From contig JAQFVV010000017.1 of assembly GCA_028023455.1 (NCBI GenBank), positions 5,236,098 through 5,300,097 of the forward strand: a stretch of DNA of 64,000 bases. Reading direction: 5' to 3'. The stretch is from Epiperipatus broadwayi. Its lineage: Eukaryota > Onychophora > Udeonychophora > Euonychophora > Peripatidae. This document shows positions 34,611 to 48,100 of the stretch, piece after piece (the stretch's first letter is position 1; every line of letters starts with the position of its first letter). Position numbers and translations under genes: made by a program. The notes under the pieces were generated by a model. The model saw nothing but the letters and a program-made list of their open reading frames with translations. It made no database searches and was not told where the DNA came from.

Positions 34611-35340
34611 AACCAAGCTGTTAAAACAGTAGCCATATTTTTCCCCCACAAATAGTTCCATTCTGTGCAAGCTTTAATAATCAATAGATGCTAAAAGATT
34701 GTATATCATAATCCCTGTCTTTTTATCCAATATTACCATACTAGTGTCTAGCTTATGACTTTCACCAGTGAAGAGCCTTGGATCCGGAAGCAACGTATCT
34801 AGATCTTTGGATATAATGTACCCCTCCAGTCTCTATCTTTTATCTTTTTGTTTAACTGATAATGTAATAATGTTTTCAATCCAATGTAATTTTCCTCCAT
34901 AATTCTACAGATCTTAATCCAGTTCAGTATCTATATATGTTGATGTCCTTAGTTATTTAACAATCATCATCACTATTATTTATTATTAAATAATCAAAGA
35001 TATCACAATATATGGATACTGAACTGGATTCTGATCTGTACAACTATATAGGCAAATTAGCTTGGATTGAAAACATTGTTTTTTCAGTTTGGACCATTAA
35101 CTTTATAGTTAAGCAAAAAGGAGAGCGCTGTAGGAGTGTGTTACATCCGATAATCCAGATGGACTGCTCCCATATGCAAGCCTCCTCACCAATGAAAACC
35201 ATAAGCTAGAAACTAATCTGGGCATATTGGATTTGAAGGTACTCGATATGAATTGTGAAGCACAACCTTCCAGCATCTATTGATTACTAGAGCATGCTTG
35301 GGATGGTATTATTGTGAGGGGGATTTGCTACTGTAATTAC
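34611..35340. mobile_element. Old family A inverted pair inside RTE copy (a)
   Basis: Left unit minus (ACTAGTGTCTAGCTTATGAC), right unit plus (CACCAATGAAAACCATAAGC). Both ribozymes carry core mutations. The order of landmarks (GAGCCTTGGATC, AATGTACCCCTCCAG) is preserved. Confidence 0.7.
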
Positions 35341-35654
35341 CTTGGTAAATATTTTATATAAAACTGATAGATCTGTAATTTCTAATATCTTCTTTATCAC
35401 TTTTCTTAAATATCAATATTAATACTGAAAATTTCCAAACATCTGATACATCTTTACAATTTAGCACTTGGTAAAATAGCTTAGCCAACAATTTTTCTAT
35501 TTTTTTAGTCTGTTACTTTTAAAAATCTCAATGATAATTCCATCATTTCCTGGAACTTTTTCATTCTTCACAGATTTAATTGTAAGTCTCACCTCTTCAT
35601 TTAAAATATTTGGCAATTTAGAAGATGTAGTACTTATAAGAGATACTTTATTTA

Positions 35655-35860
35655 TAATCTCCTCATGTATATACTTTAGTGCAATTTTTTATATAATTTT
35701 TCCTTTATTTTTCTGACAGTTTTGACTGTTCTGCAGTCTTCATCAGAGAAAGTTATAAAAAAAGCTCTGATGAAGACTGCAGGACAGTCGAAACTGTCAG
35801 AAAAATAAAGGAGAAATTATATAAAAATTGCATTAAAGTGTGTATGAGGAGATTATAAAA
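35655..35860. mobile_element. Family C inverted pair of hammerhead-like motifs
   Basis: Facing motifs at 35712-35749 (minus) and 35763-35803 (plus). Both have CTGATGA, an extra A, stem II GACTG/CAGTC (the minus copy has GACTG..CAGTC with TTTTGAC flank), the GAAAC/AAAAC box, and CTGTC. Stem I AGAA/TTCT is visible in the minus copy. An extra A after A9 is also known in a natural viroid hammerhead, where it slows cleavage. It lies inside RTE copy (a). Confidence 0.65.
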
Positions 35861-38097
35861 AACTAATATATATGAATATATTTTAAAATGCAAAAAAAGT
35901 AAAAGAGAAGATAAGATACTTTACTTTCTTAGTCTTTATTACTTTATAATTCATTGAAATTCTCCCAGACATTTCATGATGTCATCTCTTTTTTTTAAGT
36001 AATAGTTTTATTTTTAAATCATTAAAATATTACATGTTCACTTTTTTTTTAGTGCAGAAACAAGAAACAACTTTCCAATACTAAGATGTTGTTTTACATT
36101 TTTAAACCTTTTATTCTCTTCTATAACTTTCCTTGCCAATTTGCAATTATATTTTCTTATGTCATTTGACTTTTTTTCATACCATTTTATGAAACTCTAC
36201 ACATTCATTTTTTTTTTATTGTATCATTTTTAAAAATTTGCATATTCCTTATTTTTCATATATTATCTTGTGTCGATAGAAATTTTACTGGTGAATTGCT
36301 AACGTTTTGTACTAGTTATCTTTTTTTTTTTCAGTTTTTAATAGACTATACATTTTTTCATCGATTTTAGTCGAGTCTGACCCATCTTATCTGTTAATAT
36401 TTTGAAATGATGAGTAAGTTCTAATTTAAATTCATTGGAGTATTTTTGATGACTCGGAATATCAATTGTTAATATTATATTTTTTAATAAATTTCATATC
36501 TCTAATTTTGTGTTAATATATCTTATACATCGCTAATCAACAATATCTTTCTGAGTTGAATCTATTAACAACTTTACAGTCTTGAAATACATATTTCTAT
36601 TAGTCAAAATATTATTTATTTCTGCTGTATTTTTATTTGGAGGCTTCTGTATCCAATTCTGTTTGGCATTTTTCTCAAAGAAAGAATTCATAATATATAG
36701 TTTTTCTTTTTTGGGAATTTCACTAAAATTCACAGCAGTTTCATCTTTCATTCGTTTACCAATTCTAGTGTCAAAGTTTCCATTGACAAATTTAAAGTGT
36801 CTTTTAGTGTGATCAAAAGCATCTTGTCATATAAAAATTATTTAATTTCTTTATCATAATGAGTATTTGTTGGGACATAAACCTGAATTATTTGTATTTG
36901 ATATCTTCTATTAAGTTAAATAACCAATGTCCATAACGTTTTTCTATTTTGTATTTATAATGAATATCACACTACTTGTTCTTCCAACATTTGTGTCTTT
37001 GTAATAAAGTACATGTCTACTTTTTAAATCAATTGTTTTTTGATCTTTTCTTCTGATTTCATGAAATCCAACTTTGTCCCACCGCTAACCATCTGTTATA
37101 GGATTACAAATTTAGTTTTTGACACAGACTAGAATTTTACTTTTTTTGTTTTAGCATCCATCTTAAATTTTGATGTACAATAATTACCTTTGCTTATAAA
37201 ATGAAATTCATATAAAAAGAAATAATTTTAGTCATAGTCTGGTGTAAACTGTCATCTATGAGATGAGCGAGATAATTAATTATTTAGTTTGGCAATACAC
37301 TCAGAGGTTTCAGTTTCTTCTAACTGATTTTTAATATTTATTATTTGATGATCAGGAAAAACAAAGATTAATGCCTTTTTTAATTCAAGCATCATATAAG
37401 CTTAAAGAGTTATCAAATTACTAACCTGAAGTATATAATACAGTAAATTTTTTAACTTCTTTAATCTTATTAACGAAGATTAGCCACCTGATTGGTCTTA
37501 AAGCTTTAGAATTCTGTGTGGATTCTGAATTTTCTTCTTGAATGAATGCAAATGGCACTAAAACTCTGCAGACGTCAGTTGCTCTGGCATTTCTTTTCAT
37601 AAAGGGCACTCAAGTCATTATCAGAATTTTAGAGAACTTAAAAGTAAAAATTAAAAGTCATTTGACCTTAATCTATGTAATGTGATGTTTAACACTAATA
37701 TAAAATAGTATATTTAAAATAACCAATCTTAAACATAAATTGAAATTTGACTGTTTGAATTAGAAGATATTATATATATTAAACAGAAGATTTCCCAGGT
37801 TTTTAGATTTAAATTTAGAAATTCAATGGGAATTCTTTGTATTTTTATAAATAATTTTCAGGTATAATGTAGTGAAACAAAGTACCAATTGAAAATAAGG
37901 TTTCTGAGATTTAAAAACACTTTTATAAAAGAATTGGGATTTAAACCTAAACTAAATTATTCTCCTAATTAGAAATAGCCCAAGAACCCATAGCATCTTC
38001 CTCCCATCATTTCAGTCATCTATTCCAATATGTCTATATATATCATATGTATTGTTATAGATGTATTGCATATATGTGGTATGTAAAACATGAAATG

Positions 38098-39066
38098 AAT
38101 ATCATCATTGTCAACCATTATCAGTCCGCTGCAGGTTGAAAGTCTCTCCAAGTTGAGTCCATCTCCAATCTGTAGCGTCTCTTCTCCTCATCATCTCTAC
38201 ACACTTCTTTATTGCATCCATCCATATCACATGTGGTCTCTTTCTGGATTCTTTATAATCTTTTGGAATTCAATTTAAGATTTCAACTGTCTATCTATTA
38301 TCATCTAACAATATATCCAGACCAACTCCACTTCAGTCTCTTAATTCTTTCAACAATGTTCTCTTATCCATGTATTTTGCTTTTGATCTCTTTGTGCTAT
38401 CTCTAACATGCATCTCTCTATACTTCTTTGAGTAATCTGAAGTCTCTGTATTGATCTTCTGTTAAATGTCCAAGTCTCATATCCATAAGTAAGAACTGGT
38501 AAAACACAGTAAAAACTTTCCTTTTCAAACACATAGGCATGTTTTCTTTTAATATTGTTATTTCTACCAAAAGCACTCCAACTAAGTTTAATTCTATAAT
38601 TAATTTTATTCGTTATGTTTCCATCTGTAGTAATAATCTGACCAATGTAATTTGTAGTTGTTAACTTCTTCTAACTCATCATTATCAATCTTTATTTCAT
38701 CTTTTGAGAAAATCCATGGAACATTACTTTAGTCTTTTTAATGTTTACTTTTAGTCTTACTTTCATCTGATAACTTTTGCAATATTTCCGGAAGCTCTGA
38801 AGCATTATTTGCAAAAAACAACTATATCATCTGCAAAATCTAAATGACTTAAATAATCTCCATTTATTTTTATTTCATTAACTTCCCATTTTAAACCACA
38901 AAATACTTCATGCAACGCTTTTGCAAAAAGTTTTGAAGATATGGAATCATCCTGTCTTATACCCTTCTCAGTATTAACCTTCTTTAGTATCATTATGTAA
39001 TCTAATTGTTGCTGTTGCATTTTTTATAAATTTTCTTCAGAATATGACACTATTCTGGGTCTATAC
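38098..39066 (-). mobile_element. RTE-type LINE copy (b), 3' half: RT palm to C-terminus
   Basis: Decayed minus-strand reverse transcriptase of the RTE clade. At 38805-39020 the frame reads GIRQDDSISSKLFAKALHEVF, then HLDFADDIVVFCK, the F-A-D-D catalytic box. At 38350-38532 it reads VLTYGYETWTFNRRSIQRLQ, then RDQKQNTWIR, the conserved RTE C-terminal region. The 3' end lies near 38098 beside CATCATTGTCAACC. The sequence stops at 39066, where the LTR element begins, and continues at 48366. Confidence 0.85.
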
Positions 39067-42000
39067 TGTACCGGTCGGTTTCGTCTGTTCATATAACAAG
39101 ATCTAGCATCTAGGCAAAAGTACCTCGAATCCAATCCTGTGCAAGATACATAAGTCAGGAACATTCATGAACTCTGCCCTATTTGCCTATTTTCCAGATC
39201 TACCCACTTATGAGCAACAATTCCAATGATACTGATCTAATTTATTCCTACCCCGCCGGCATCACAAAGTCGTGACACAAAAAGACTCTTATTCGAACTT
39301 GGTTCATGTCTAGAATATTATAATTAGCGATTTTCGATCATCTAGTAAGTGAAACCTTTTTATATTACATCAAAATTATTTCTAGTCAATAAATGAAACA
39401 ATGACTTAAATATTTAGAAAGATATAAAATTTATTAAATCAACTTGGAGTATATATGATTGCAAACGTTATTGGTGTTACAATGTAAATCAAATGGGTGT
39501 TTATCTCCCTTGGACAACATTAACCTCTCTTACAATACTATACAATGAACATATTTAATCATCAATAACAAATAATTCATGGCTTTATTCTATTGCGGCT
39601 ATTTATATGTCAATAATTTATCGATTGACTGGGATACATAAGATTTTTAATAATAGCGCTAGACTACGGTACCTAAAGTTATTTGAATCCACCAGTAATA
39701 AAAACAACAGCATTCATACCAATACGTAAGTTTATTAAGTTGGATGATAAGGGTAATTTTATTTAATTAATATTTGCATTTTGCTATATAAGAACGTGTG
39801 TGGGAAGCTAATTTGGGAAATAATAATAATGACAGAAGTGTCGTATCTGAAAGTGCGAATGAAATATATATTAAAAATGGCCATCCATTTAGTATAATCA
39901 TAACAGTACGGTTTAGGAGAATTCATAGGCTTTTAACAAGAACGAAATATGGGAGAGCGGTACGTGTATGATGGCAATGGAACGATCTATTCTAAGATCT
40001 AAGAAGATGCTTCAATTCACCGTTAAAGAAAGGCGACTCTCTGCAAACGTCGGCAGGGTCGGGTCATAAACAACCAAGAAGGCGCTTTATTGAATTGCCA
40101 TAGGCTGGACTTTTGCCAGAGCGAACCCTATGCAATAATATCTCGCGCTGAAGAAATCCAAAGAGGTTTGCCAAACCTTGTCCTTGGTATTAGAAGTAAA
40201 AATGAACGAAGCACAAAGATATATCTATAATAAAAGGCCGGTATACACGTAACGCTTGCATTAATATAAATATATAGATATTTAACTAAGGAATAAAGAA
40301 TTATCGCCTATCTTTATTAATAAAAACCCCTCGTACCGGTATGATTTGATTACTACGTGGATATGGAAGAATTACATTTAAGGCCAATATAATATAGCTC
40401 AGAGAACTAAAGGATTCCCCCCCCCCTTATGTATTACTTTCAACTACACATAAACTTTCCCCCACGTATAACTAATACAAATCTTTGGTTGTGAATGCTT
40501 TAATAAATACATACTTTCATATTATTAAATATATCTAAAGTCAGTGGTGGCTATTGATTTCAAGAAATTAATATTAATTTAATTCGTATAAATCTATTTG
40601 CAGATTTTAGAAGTTAGCGCTATTATTTAATTAACCAAAGAAACGCATTTCTAAGAAAATAGATTTTTACTTAGTTTTGAGAATAACACTGTACAATAAT
40701 TATCCAATTCTGATTTTATTTCCCCAGACTGGCAGGCACCCGCTATACTAAGAATAACAAATTTGTTTTTAAAAACTACTAGGTTAATTACCCTCTGAAA
40801 AGTAAGGAGGGTTTTCTTTTATTAAAAGAGATAGCGTAAGCATTTGCGATTCTGGGGGAAAATTATCGACATATAATTTAGTATCTGACAGTATAAAATA
40901 TAATAAGGAAAATAAAATATTGCCGCATAGATGGGAAATTAAGAACTAATAATTATTCAGGAGAGGTTTAATGTAGGAGAGATTACAGCTAAGTTATATA
41001 GAGAGAGAACAAGGTACAATTAACAAAAAGGTAAGAACTTTACAAATTGATTCATAACTAATATTAAATTTTACAAATGAACGCTTTACAAAATGTTTAA
41101 AGAAATAGATAGGTGAAAGTTAAAATTATTCACGGTAACTTTAAGAGTCTAGCAGCATTTGAAATGATTACCTCTGTAAAACATGGCGGTTCTTTTGATG
41201 ATTTCAATTCCCGCGGAGACTAGATCTAGTTTGTCAAACATAGATATTCAGGCAGGTAGTAATTTGATGATTTAATGAACAGGCATATAATTATAGTCTA
41301 TGAGTATCGGGATCCATGGGCACAGATTGCAGGGAAGACCATCTCGAATGGCGAGAAAGGCGATTTAGATTTACTCAGTACACATTGAAATTAACGAACG
41401 CAAATTTTCTTGGTGACTGCTCTCCTTGACTGTCCTAGTTACTCTCTAAATTAATTCGTAATTATTCCATGCCTCGGTATTTTTGGAATCCCTTTCTGAT
41501 TGGTCATTGCAATCTAATTTCCAAAAGAATTCATATACAGGCTTTTACCCATTGTGATGGAAGATGCCATTGTTAGATAAGTATTCGAACTTTAATTAAT
41601 TTTGATAAAAGAAAATGTTTGTAACAAAAGTAAATCAATTAAGTTTAGTTTCTACTTTTGATTTTAGAGAAACTTTTAATTAAAGTTATGTTAGAATATT
41701 ATACAAGATTACGCTTCTCACCTTTAATTAATTTTGACTAATTACAATCGCATCTTCCATATTGGATTTAAAAGAAAAGTGGAGTTTAATGGCAAAAATA
41801 ATTTAAAAACACAATTTTATAAAATTACATATAACGAACTTTTCCACTAAATATTTGCTCAGTACTTTTGTCTCTACAATATCTATAGATATCTGAGCTG
41901 CAATTAACAAACAATTACTATAACTTTTATAAAATAAATAAATACAGAAATTATAATATATTTTGATATTATGAGTCCGTCATAATTAATTCCCCATTAC

Positions 42001-42245
42001 CTATTGCGTATACGAATTTTTAAATGCTACACTTATTAATTTTATTTTGCATGTTTAAATTCAGATATTTATGCCAATATCTTTGTTAATAAATATGTTA
42101 GTTAATAATACTCAAACAAAAGGATACAAACAAATGTGTTAGTGAGTGGAATATATATATGCGAGAATAGGGTTTGAATTTGGGTTGGTAGCGGAAGATT
42201 GGAAGTGGGCTGTGAAGTGCAATCTGAATCTCAGATTCCGCTTCA
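39067..42245 (-). repeat. LTR of gag-only element (3' LTR in gag orientation)
   Basis: A 3,179-bp terminal repeat starting TGTACCGGTCGG and ending CGCTTCA on the + strand; it is the complement of the gag-sense LTR. It holds no open frame that looks real. It has a C10 run near 40417-40426, against C11 in its partner. An LTR longer than the element's own interior is unusual for animal Ty3-type elements. Confidence 0.9.
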
Positions 42246-42536
42246 TTTTCCCGGACTTACAATTGATAAAAAAAAAATGTAAAAAAAAATATCTTACTTG
42301 CTGTTCCGGTGACAAAAGAACAACCTGGTTGGAAAGGAGTACGTAATTTATTTATATATATAAAAAAAAAAATTATCAAACTAATGCTAGCCCCATTTTT
42401 TCTTTGCTGCTATATGCTAAACGAAAATTTTGACCTATCTATCACTGAGTGCAAAACTATATTCATATTTTCCTTTTTAAAAACGTGGTTCAAATTCCTT
42501 ATCTATCCGTCTGTGATGTATTGTTCTGTCTTACTT

Positions 42537-43313
42537 TTAATATTTTCCCCTATCAGGAGGTTCAAATGGCTGTTTATTGAGGGTTTGGTCACCCCGCCAG
42601 AGGTTAGGTTGATCATGAGAGGTTGCTTGGTTTCTAGCTGGCTCAGCTTTCCGTATTCTTTCATGAGGTTCTTTGTTGATGGGCGTGTAGTCAATGGTGG
42701 TGAGGAATTGTGCCATTTCCTCAATTCTCCTTATTCGGCATCCTACCATCATTTGTTGTATGTATGGTGGCATATTTTGTTGTATTGCACGGATAATCTG
42801 GGTCTCTGTAAATGGGAATGCCATTAGAGACCGGAGACATGCCACTTGCCTCAAAAAAAACTGGGTATGTGTTTCCTTGTTGGCCGATCCATACATTTCT
42901 TTTAAAACCGAATGATAAATGCCGTCCTGGCGCTCCTCGCTCCAGAAGGTCCTTAACAGAGCTGCTGCATACTGTTCAAAATTCAGTGGCTTGTCTTCAT
43001 GGCTTTCCCACCATGATTTTGCATATCCATTGAGATAGTGAATTGCCAAAGCTACTTGATCCGGTGCTGAGATCTGTTGGAATCGAAACAATTCTTGAAG
43101 ACTTTCAATATGCGCTTTCGGATTTTCTCCAGCATCACCTTTGAATGATTTCACTTGGATGAACTTTGCCAGGTAGGCTTGTGCATTCGAGATCTGTCCT
43201 ATGGGCATAACATTTGATGTCCTATCAACATGGTGTTCCTGTACTGGTCCTGATGCGTCAGGTTTGAACTCTGAAATTTTCACTGCGCTGCTTTTTAGTT
43301 TTATCAATTTCAC
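42537..43313 (-). CDS. Gag-like protein, retrotransposon gag (capsid-like) domain
   Basis: A 258-residue frame. From about residue 50 it reads VKSFKGDAGENPKAHIESL, then the helix FRFQQISAPDQVALAIHYL, then NGYAKSWWESHED and EQYAAALLRTFW. Small residues, tandem Trp and a following F/W-anchored helix are the signature of the retrotrans_gag capsid domain. It ends FEPPDRGKY with no CCHC zinc knuckle, so nucleic-acid binding would have to come from the basic tail (RIRKAEPARNQ). It lies 291 bp from the 3' LTR, leaving no room for pol. The first 15 or so codons overlap the upstream frame and are probably read only after a shift. Confidence 0.8.
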   Translation of the reverse strand: MKLIKLKSSAVKISEFKPDASGPVQEHHVDRTSNVMPIGQISNAQAYLAKFIQVKSFKGDAGENPKAHIESLQELFRFQQISAPDQVALAIHYLNGYAKSWWESHEDKPLNFEQYAAALLRTFWSEERQDGIYHSVLKEMYGSANKETHTQFFLRQVACLRSLMAFPFTETQIIRAIQQNMPPYIQQMMVGCRIRRIEEMAQFLTTIDYTPINKEPHERIRKAEPARNQATSHDQPNLWRGDQTLNKQPFEPPDRGKY

Positions 43314-43929
43314 CTCTCAGTTCCTTTAGCTGGTCTTGAAACTCTGTCTGTGTTTCCTGCACATTTAAAATGACCCTCTCTTGTTCTTCATGACACTTCA
43401 GTTCATCACCCAAACGTTTATTTATTTGACTTATGGCTATGTGGTGGGCAGCTTCTTGCTGGTCTATCACACTTCGTGTCATCATTAATTCTCCCGTCAT
43501 TTTGGATACTATAGTTTTAGTTTCTTCTTTGTGCTCCTCCAAGAGTCCTTCCAATTCAGTATGAATCTTTTCATAGCCTTTCCTGCAGTCTGCTCGCACC
43601 TCATCTATTTGCTTTAATATATTATTGTTCATTTCATTACACAGTGATGACATCCACTCCTTCATCTCATTATGCTTGGCTTCGAATTTTTTTTCTATGT
43701 TAGTGAACATATTCATCAACAATGTTTGTAGGTTTATATCCTGTTTCTGTGTGGAGCTCTCTACAGATTCCATGGTTACAACTCCCTGATGTTCTTGCTC
43801 TGCATCAGTTTTCTCTTCGCTTTCCGCTTCCATCTTTTGGTCATCATCATAGATTACTCTTCCTGACCTGAGCGTCTTTCCCTGATATATCTTCTCTTTA
43901 TCACTATTCTCCATTCTGCTAAGCTTCAA
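43258..43929 (-). CDS. Gag-like protein, N-terminal coiled-coil part
   Basis: A 223-residue frame starting MENSDKEKIYQGKTLRSGR. The basic TLRSGR tract is followed by an acidic stretch (about residues 28-50), then a long helix rich in K, E and Q with heptad character (about 65-215) that is probably a coiled coil. It ends at a TGA that overlaps the next frame by 56 bases. Read one frame over, the sequence runs into the retrotransposon-gag domain at 43313-42537, so this looks like one gag gene broken by a frameshift. A programmed shift is possible but no classic slippery heptamer was identified. RSGR-type N termini occur in gag genes of animal Ty3-type elements. Confidence 0.75.
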   Translation of the reverse strand: MKLSRMENSDKEKIYQGKTLRSGRVIYDDDQKMEAESEEKTDAEQEHQGVVTMESVESSTQKQDINLQTLLMNMFTNIEKKFEAKHNEMKEWMSSLCNEMNNNILKQIDEVRADCRKGYEKIHTELEGLLEEHKEETKTIVSKMTGELMMTRSVIDQQEAAHHIAISQINKRLGDELKCHEEQERVILNVQETQTEFQDQLKELRGEIDKTKKQRSENFRVQT

Positions 43930-45186
43930 ATATAGATAGATATATGTGTATTTTATTTATATATATTTTATTTATTTAAGACACAAAAATGCTCACTTAT
44001 GGTTTCCTGTTTGTTTTTATTTATTTATGGCCTGATACACCTCTCCCCCATTCTCAACAGTCTCCCCCTTGTTCTGCTCCCCCATACCTGTACCCAATCT
44101 ATACCTGATCTATTATATTTAGTATTCTACCATGCCTGCCTTTTGCATTATTAACTTCTAGATCCAACATTTACAATATATATATATATATATACATGTT
44201 CAAATATCATATTGTTACCTAATCTACTCTTGTTCATTCTTCAGTGTTTTTGCTGGGTCTTTAAGTTTGGTTGTTCCTTTGCACCTGAAACATACTTAAA
44301 ATTGTATTACTTCATATTAAAATTATCAACACTTGCATTACATAGTTGAGTACATAGTTGAGTACAATAGTTGAGTACAATAGTTGAGTACAAATAATGC
44401 TCTCTATATAACTTGTTAAATTTTGGAATCATTGTTTCTAATATTTTTTTTTATTCAATCTACCACCTGGTGACAAAATTTATAATGGTATTACTACCGG
44501 GCGCCAGTCAAGAGGAGTAGATTGTTACAACACTTTTACTAGATGATTGTACATTTTTATAAACACATATTTTTATTTATGACAGCTGTACAGCAGTTCA
44601 GATGTATAATATCATAAAGTAATTAAAGATGTCATTACTATTTGAAGCACATATTTTTTTTTCTTTACATACTATGGGTGTGAAAGTATTTAAAAGCTGC
44701 CACTACTTTTCTTTCACCACCCCAAGAAAGTGTACATATATATTTAAAACATTATTTATGGAAGAAGAACAAAATATCACATACTATGGGTGTGAAAGTA
44801 TTTAAAAGCTGCCACTACTTTTCTTTCACCACCCCAAAAAAGTGTACATATATATTTACAACATTATTTATGGAAGAAGAACAAAATATCACATATATAC
44901 TGAATATTGTTTATGGAGAAAAAAAATCATATATGATTGACCTTATTGGGAGAATTATATACATATTTGTAATGACTTGTACATAGTAGGTATAATATTT
45001 AAAAGAACATCATCTGAACTGGGTGTACAAACCAAGAAGAAAAAATTTTACACATATATTTTTATTACTTAGAGAATAAACATCATATATAGTATACTAA
45101 CATCTATTATTCAGGGTTCTGCAGGGTGTAAAAGTAATTAATAGCCCCACAGCTGGGCGTCCATACCCGGGGAAAAAAAAAAAACC
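43930..45186 (-). other. Leader of the gag-only element, with tandem repeats
   Basis: This 1,257-bp stretch between the putative 5' LTR and gag has no supported gene. It contains a 112-bp tandem duplication (44667-44890), a short array built on TTGAGTACAATAG (44346-44393), a TA microsatellite (44177-44196) and, next to the LTR, GGGG followed by A12 (45171-45186). A packaging signal and primer-binding site would be expected here, but neither could be recognised. Confidence 0.6.
44667..44890. repeat. 112-bp tandem duplication in the LTR-element leader
   Basis: Two nearly identical units begin ACATACTATGGGTGTGAAAG at 44667 and 44779. They differ at about two positions, so the duplication is recent. 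Confidence 0.9.
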
Positions 45187-48100
45187 TGTACCGGTCGGTT
45201 TCGTCTGTTCATATAACAAGATCTAGCATCTAGGCAAAAGTACCTCGAATCCAATCCTGTGCAAGATACATAAGTCAGGAACATTCATGAACTCTGCCCT
45301 ATTTGCCTATTTTCCAGATCTACCCACTTATGAGCAACAATTCCAATGATACTGATCTAATTTATTCCTACCCCACCGGCATCACAAAGTCGTGACACAA
45401 AAAGACTCTTATTCGAACTTGGTTCATGTCTAGAATATTATAATTAGCGATTTTCGATCATCTAGTAAGTGAAACCTTTTTATATTACATCAAAATTATT
45501 TCTAGTCAATAAATGAAACAATGACTTAGATATTTAGAAAGATACAAAATTTATTAAATCAACTTGGAGTATATATATGATTGCAAACGTTATTGGTGTT
45601 ACAATGTAAATCAAATGGGTGTTTATCTCCCTTGGACAACATTAACCTCTCTTACAATACTATACAATGAACATATTTAATCATCAATAACAAATAATTC
45701 ATGGCTTTATTCTATTGCGGCTATTTATATGTCAATAATTTATCGATTGACTGGGATACATAAGATTTTTAATAATAGCGCTAGACTACGGTACCTAAAG
45801 TTATTTGAATCCACCAGTAATAAAAACAACAGCATTCATACCAATACGTAAGTTTATTAAGTTGGATGATAAGGGTAATTTTATTTAATTAATATTTGCA
45901 TTTTGCTATATAAGAACGTGTGTGGGAAGCTAATTTGGGAAATAATAATAATGACAGAAGTGTCGTATCTGAAAGTGCGAATGAAATATATATTAAAAAT
46001 GGCCATCCATTTAGTATAATCATAACAGTACGGTTTAGGAGAATTCATAGGCTTTTAACAAGAACGAAATATGGGAGAGCGGTACGTGTATGATGGCAAT
46101 GGAACGATCTATTCTAAGATCTAAGAAGATGCTTCAATTCACCGTTAAAGAAAGGCGACTCTCTGCAAACGTCGGCAGGGTCGGGTCATAAACAACCAAG
46201 AAGGCGCTTTATTGAATTGCCATAGGCTGGACTTTTGCCAGAGCGAACCCTATGCAATAATATCTCGCGCTGAAGAAATCCAAAGAGGTTTGCCAAACCT
46301 TGACCTTGGTATTAGAAGTAAAAATGAACGAAGCACAAAGATATATCTATAATAAAAGGCCAGTATACACGTAACGCTTGCATTAATATAAATATATAGA
46401 TATTTAACTAAGGAATAAAGAATTATCGCCTATCTTTATTAATAAAAACCCCTCGTACCGGTATGATTTGATTACTACGTGGATATGGAAGAATTACATT
46501 TAAGGCCAATATAATATAGCTCAGAGAACTAAAGGATTCCCCCCCCCCCTTATGTATTACTTTCAACTACACATAAACTTTCCCCCACGTATAACTAATA
46601 CAAATCTTTGGTTGTGAATGCTTTAATAAATACATACTTTCATATTAAATATATCTAAAGTCAGTGGTGGCTATTGATTTCAAGAAATTAATATTAATTT
46701 AATTCGTATAAATCTATTTGCAGATTTTAGAAGTTAGCGCTATTATTTAATTAACCAAAGAAACGCATTTCTAAGAAAATAGATTTTTACTTAGTTTTGA
46801 GAATAACACTGTACAATAATTATCCAATTCTGATTTTATTTCCCCAGACTGGCAGGCACCCGCTATACTAAGAATAACAAATTTGTTTTTAAAAACTACT
46901 AGGTTAATTACCCTCTGAAAAGTAAGGAGGGTTTTCTTTTATTAAAAGAGATAGCGTAAGCATTTGCGATTCTGGGGGAAAATTATCGACATATAATTTA
47001 GCATCTGACAGTATAAAATATAATAAGGAAAATAAAATATTGCTGCATAGATAGGAAATTAAGAACTAATAATTATTCAGGAGAGGTTTAATGTAGGAGA
47101 GATTACAGCTAAGTTATATAGAGAGAGAACAAGGTACAATTAACAAAAAGGTAAGAACTTTACAAATTGATTCATAACTAATATTAAATTTTACAAATGA
47201 ACGCTTTACAACATGTTTAAAGAAATAGATAGGTGAAAGTTAAAATTATTCACGGTAACTTTAAGAGTCTAGCAGCATTTGAAATGATTACCTCTGTAAA
47301 ACATGGCGGTTCTTTTGATGATTTCAATTCCCGCGGAGACTAGATCTAGTTTGTCAAAAATAGTTATTCAGGCAGGTAGTAATTTGATGATTTAATGAAC
47401 AGGCATATAATTATAGTCTATGAGTATCGGGATCCATGGGCACAGATTGCAGGGAAGACCATCTCGAATGGCGAGAAAGGCGATTTAGATTTACTCAGTA
47501 CACATTGAAATTAACGAACGCAAATTTTCTTGGTGACTACTCTCCTTGACTGTCCTAGTTACTCTCTAAATTAATTCGTAATTATTCCATGCCTCGGTAT
47601 TTTTGGAATCCCTTTCTGATTGGTCATTGCAATCTAATTTTCAAAAGAATTCGTATACAGGCTTTTACCCATTGTGATGGAAGATGCCATTGTTAGATAA
47701 GTATTCGAACTTTAATTAATTTTGATAAAAGAAAATGTTTGTAACAAAAGTAAATCAATTAAGTTTAGTTTCTACTTTTGATTTTAGAGAAACTTTTAAT
47801 TAAAGTTATGTTAGAATATTATACAAGATTACGCTTCTCACCTTTAATTAATTTTGACTAATTACAATCGCATCTTCCATATTGGATTTAAAAGAAAAGT
47901 GGAGTTTAATGGCAAAAATAATTTAAAAACACAATTTTATAAAATTACATATAACGAACTTTTCCACTAAATATTTGCTCAGTACTTTTGTCTCTACAAT
48001 ATCTATAGATATCTGAGCTGCAATTAACAAACAATTACTATAACTTTTATAAAATAAATAAATACAGAAATTATAATATATTTTGATATTATGAGTCCGT

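Larger units (their letters stand above)
33230..37220 (-). mobile_element. RTE-type LINE copy (a), near full length but decayed
   Basis: Minus-strand remnant in which endonuclease sequence can be followed at 36530-37010: IIQVYVPTNT, then NGNFDTRIGKR (GDFN box, here NGNF), then EKLYIMNSFFEK. Reverse transcriptase remnants run from 36300 down to 33230. No long frame survives. It has been interrupted by a family B fragment (33735-33880), an old family A copy (34611-35340) and a family C inverted pair (35655-35860). Sequence upstream of 37220 (to about 37700) may be its 5' region but was not recognised. Confidence 0.7.

Noticed and set aside
42309-42827. A 172-residue plus-strand frame
   Set aside because: It is the antisense shadow of the gag-like gene.
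44346-44393. A CRISPR-like array
   Set aside because: The units are short contiguous tandem repeats with no spacers, in a eukaryotic retroelement.
42246-45186. A hidden pol gene in the LTR element
   Set aside because: Neither strand shows D-T-G protease, Y/F-x-D-D reverse transcriptase or DDE integrase motifs, and the space is taken by gag and a non-coding leader.
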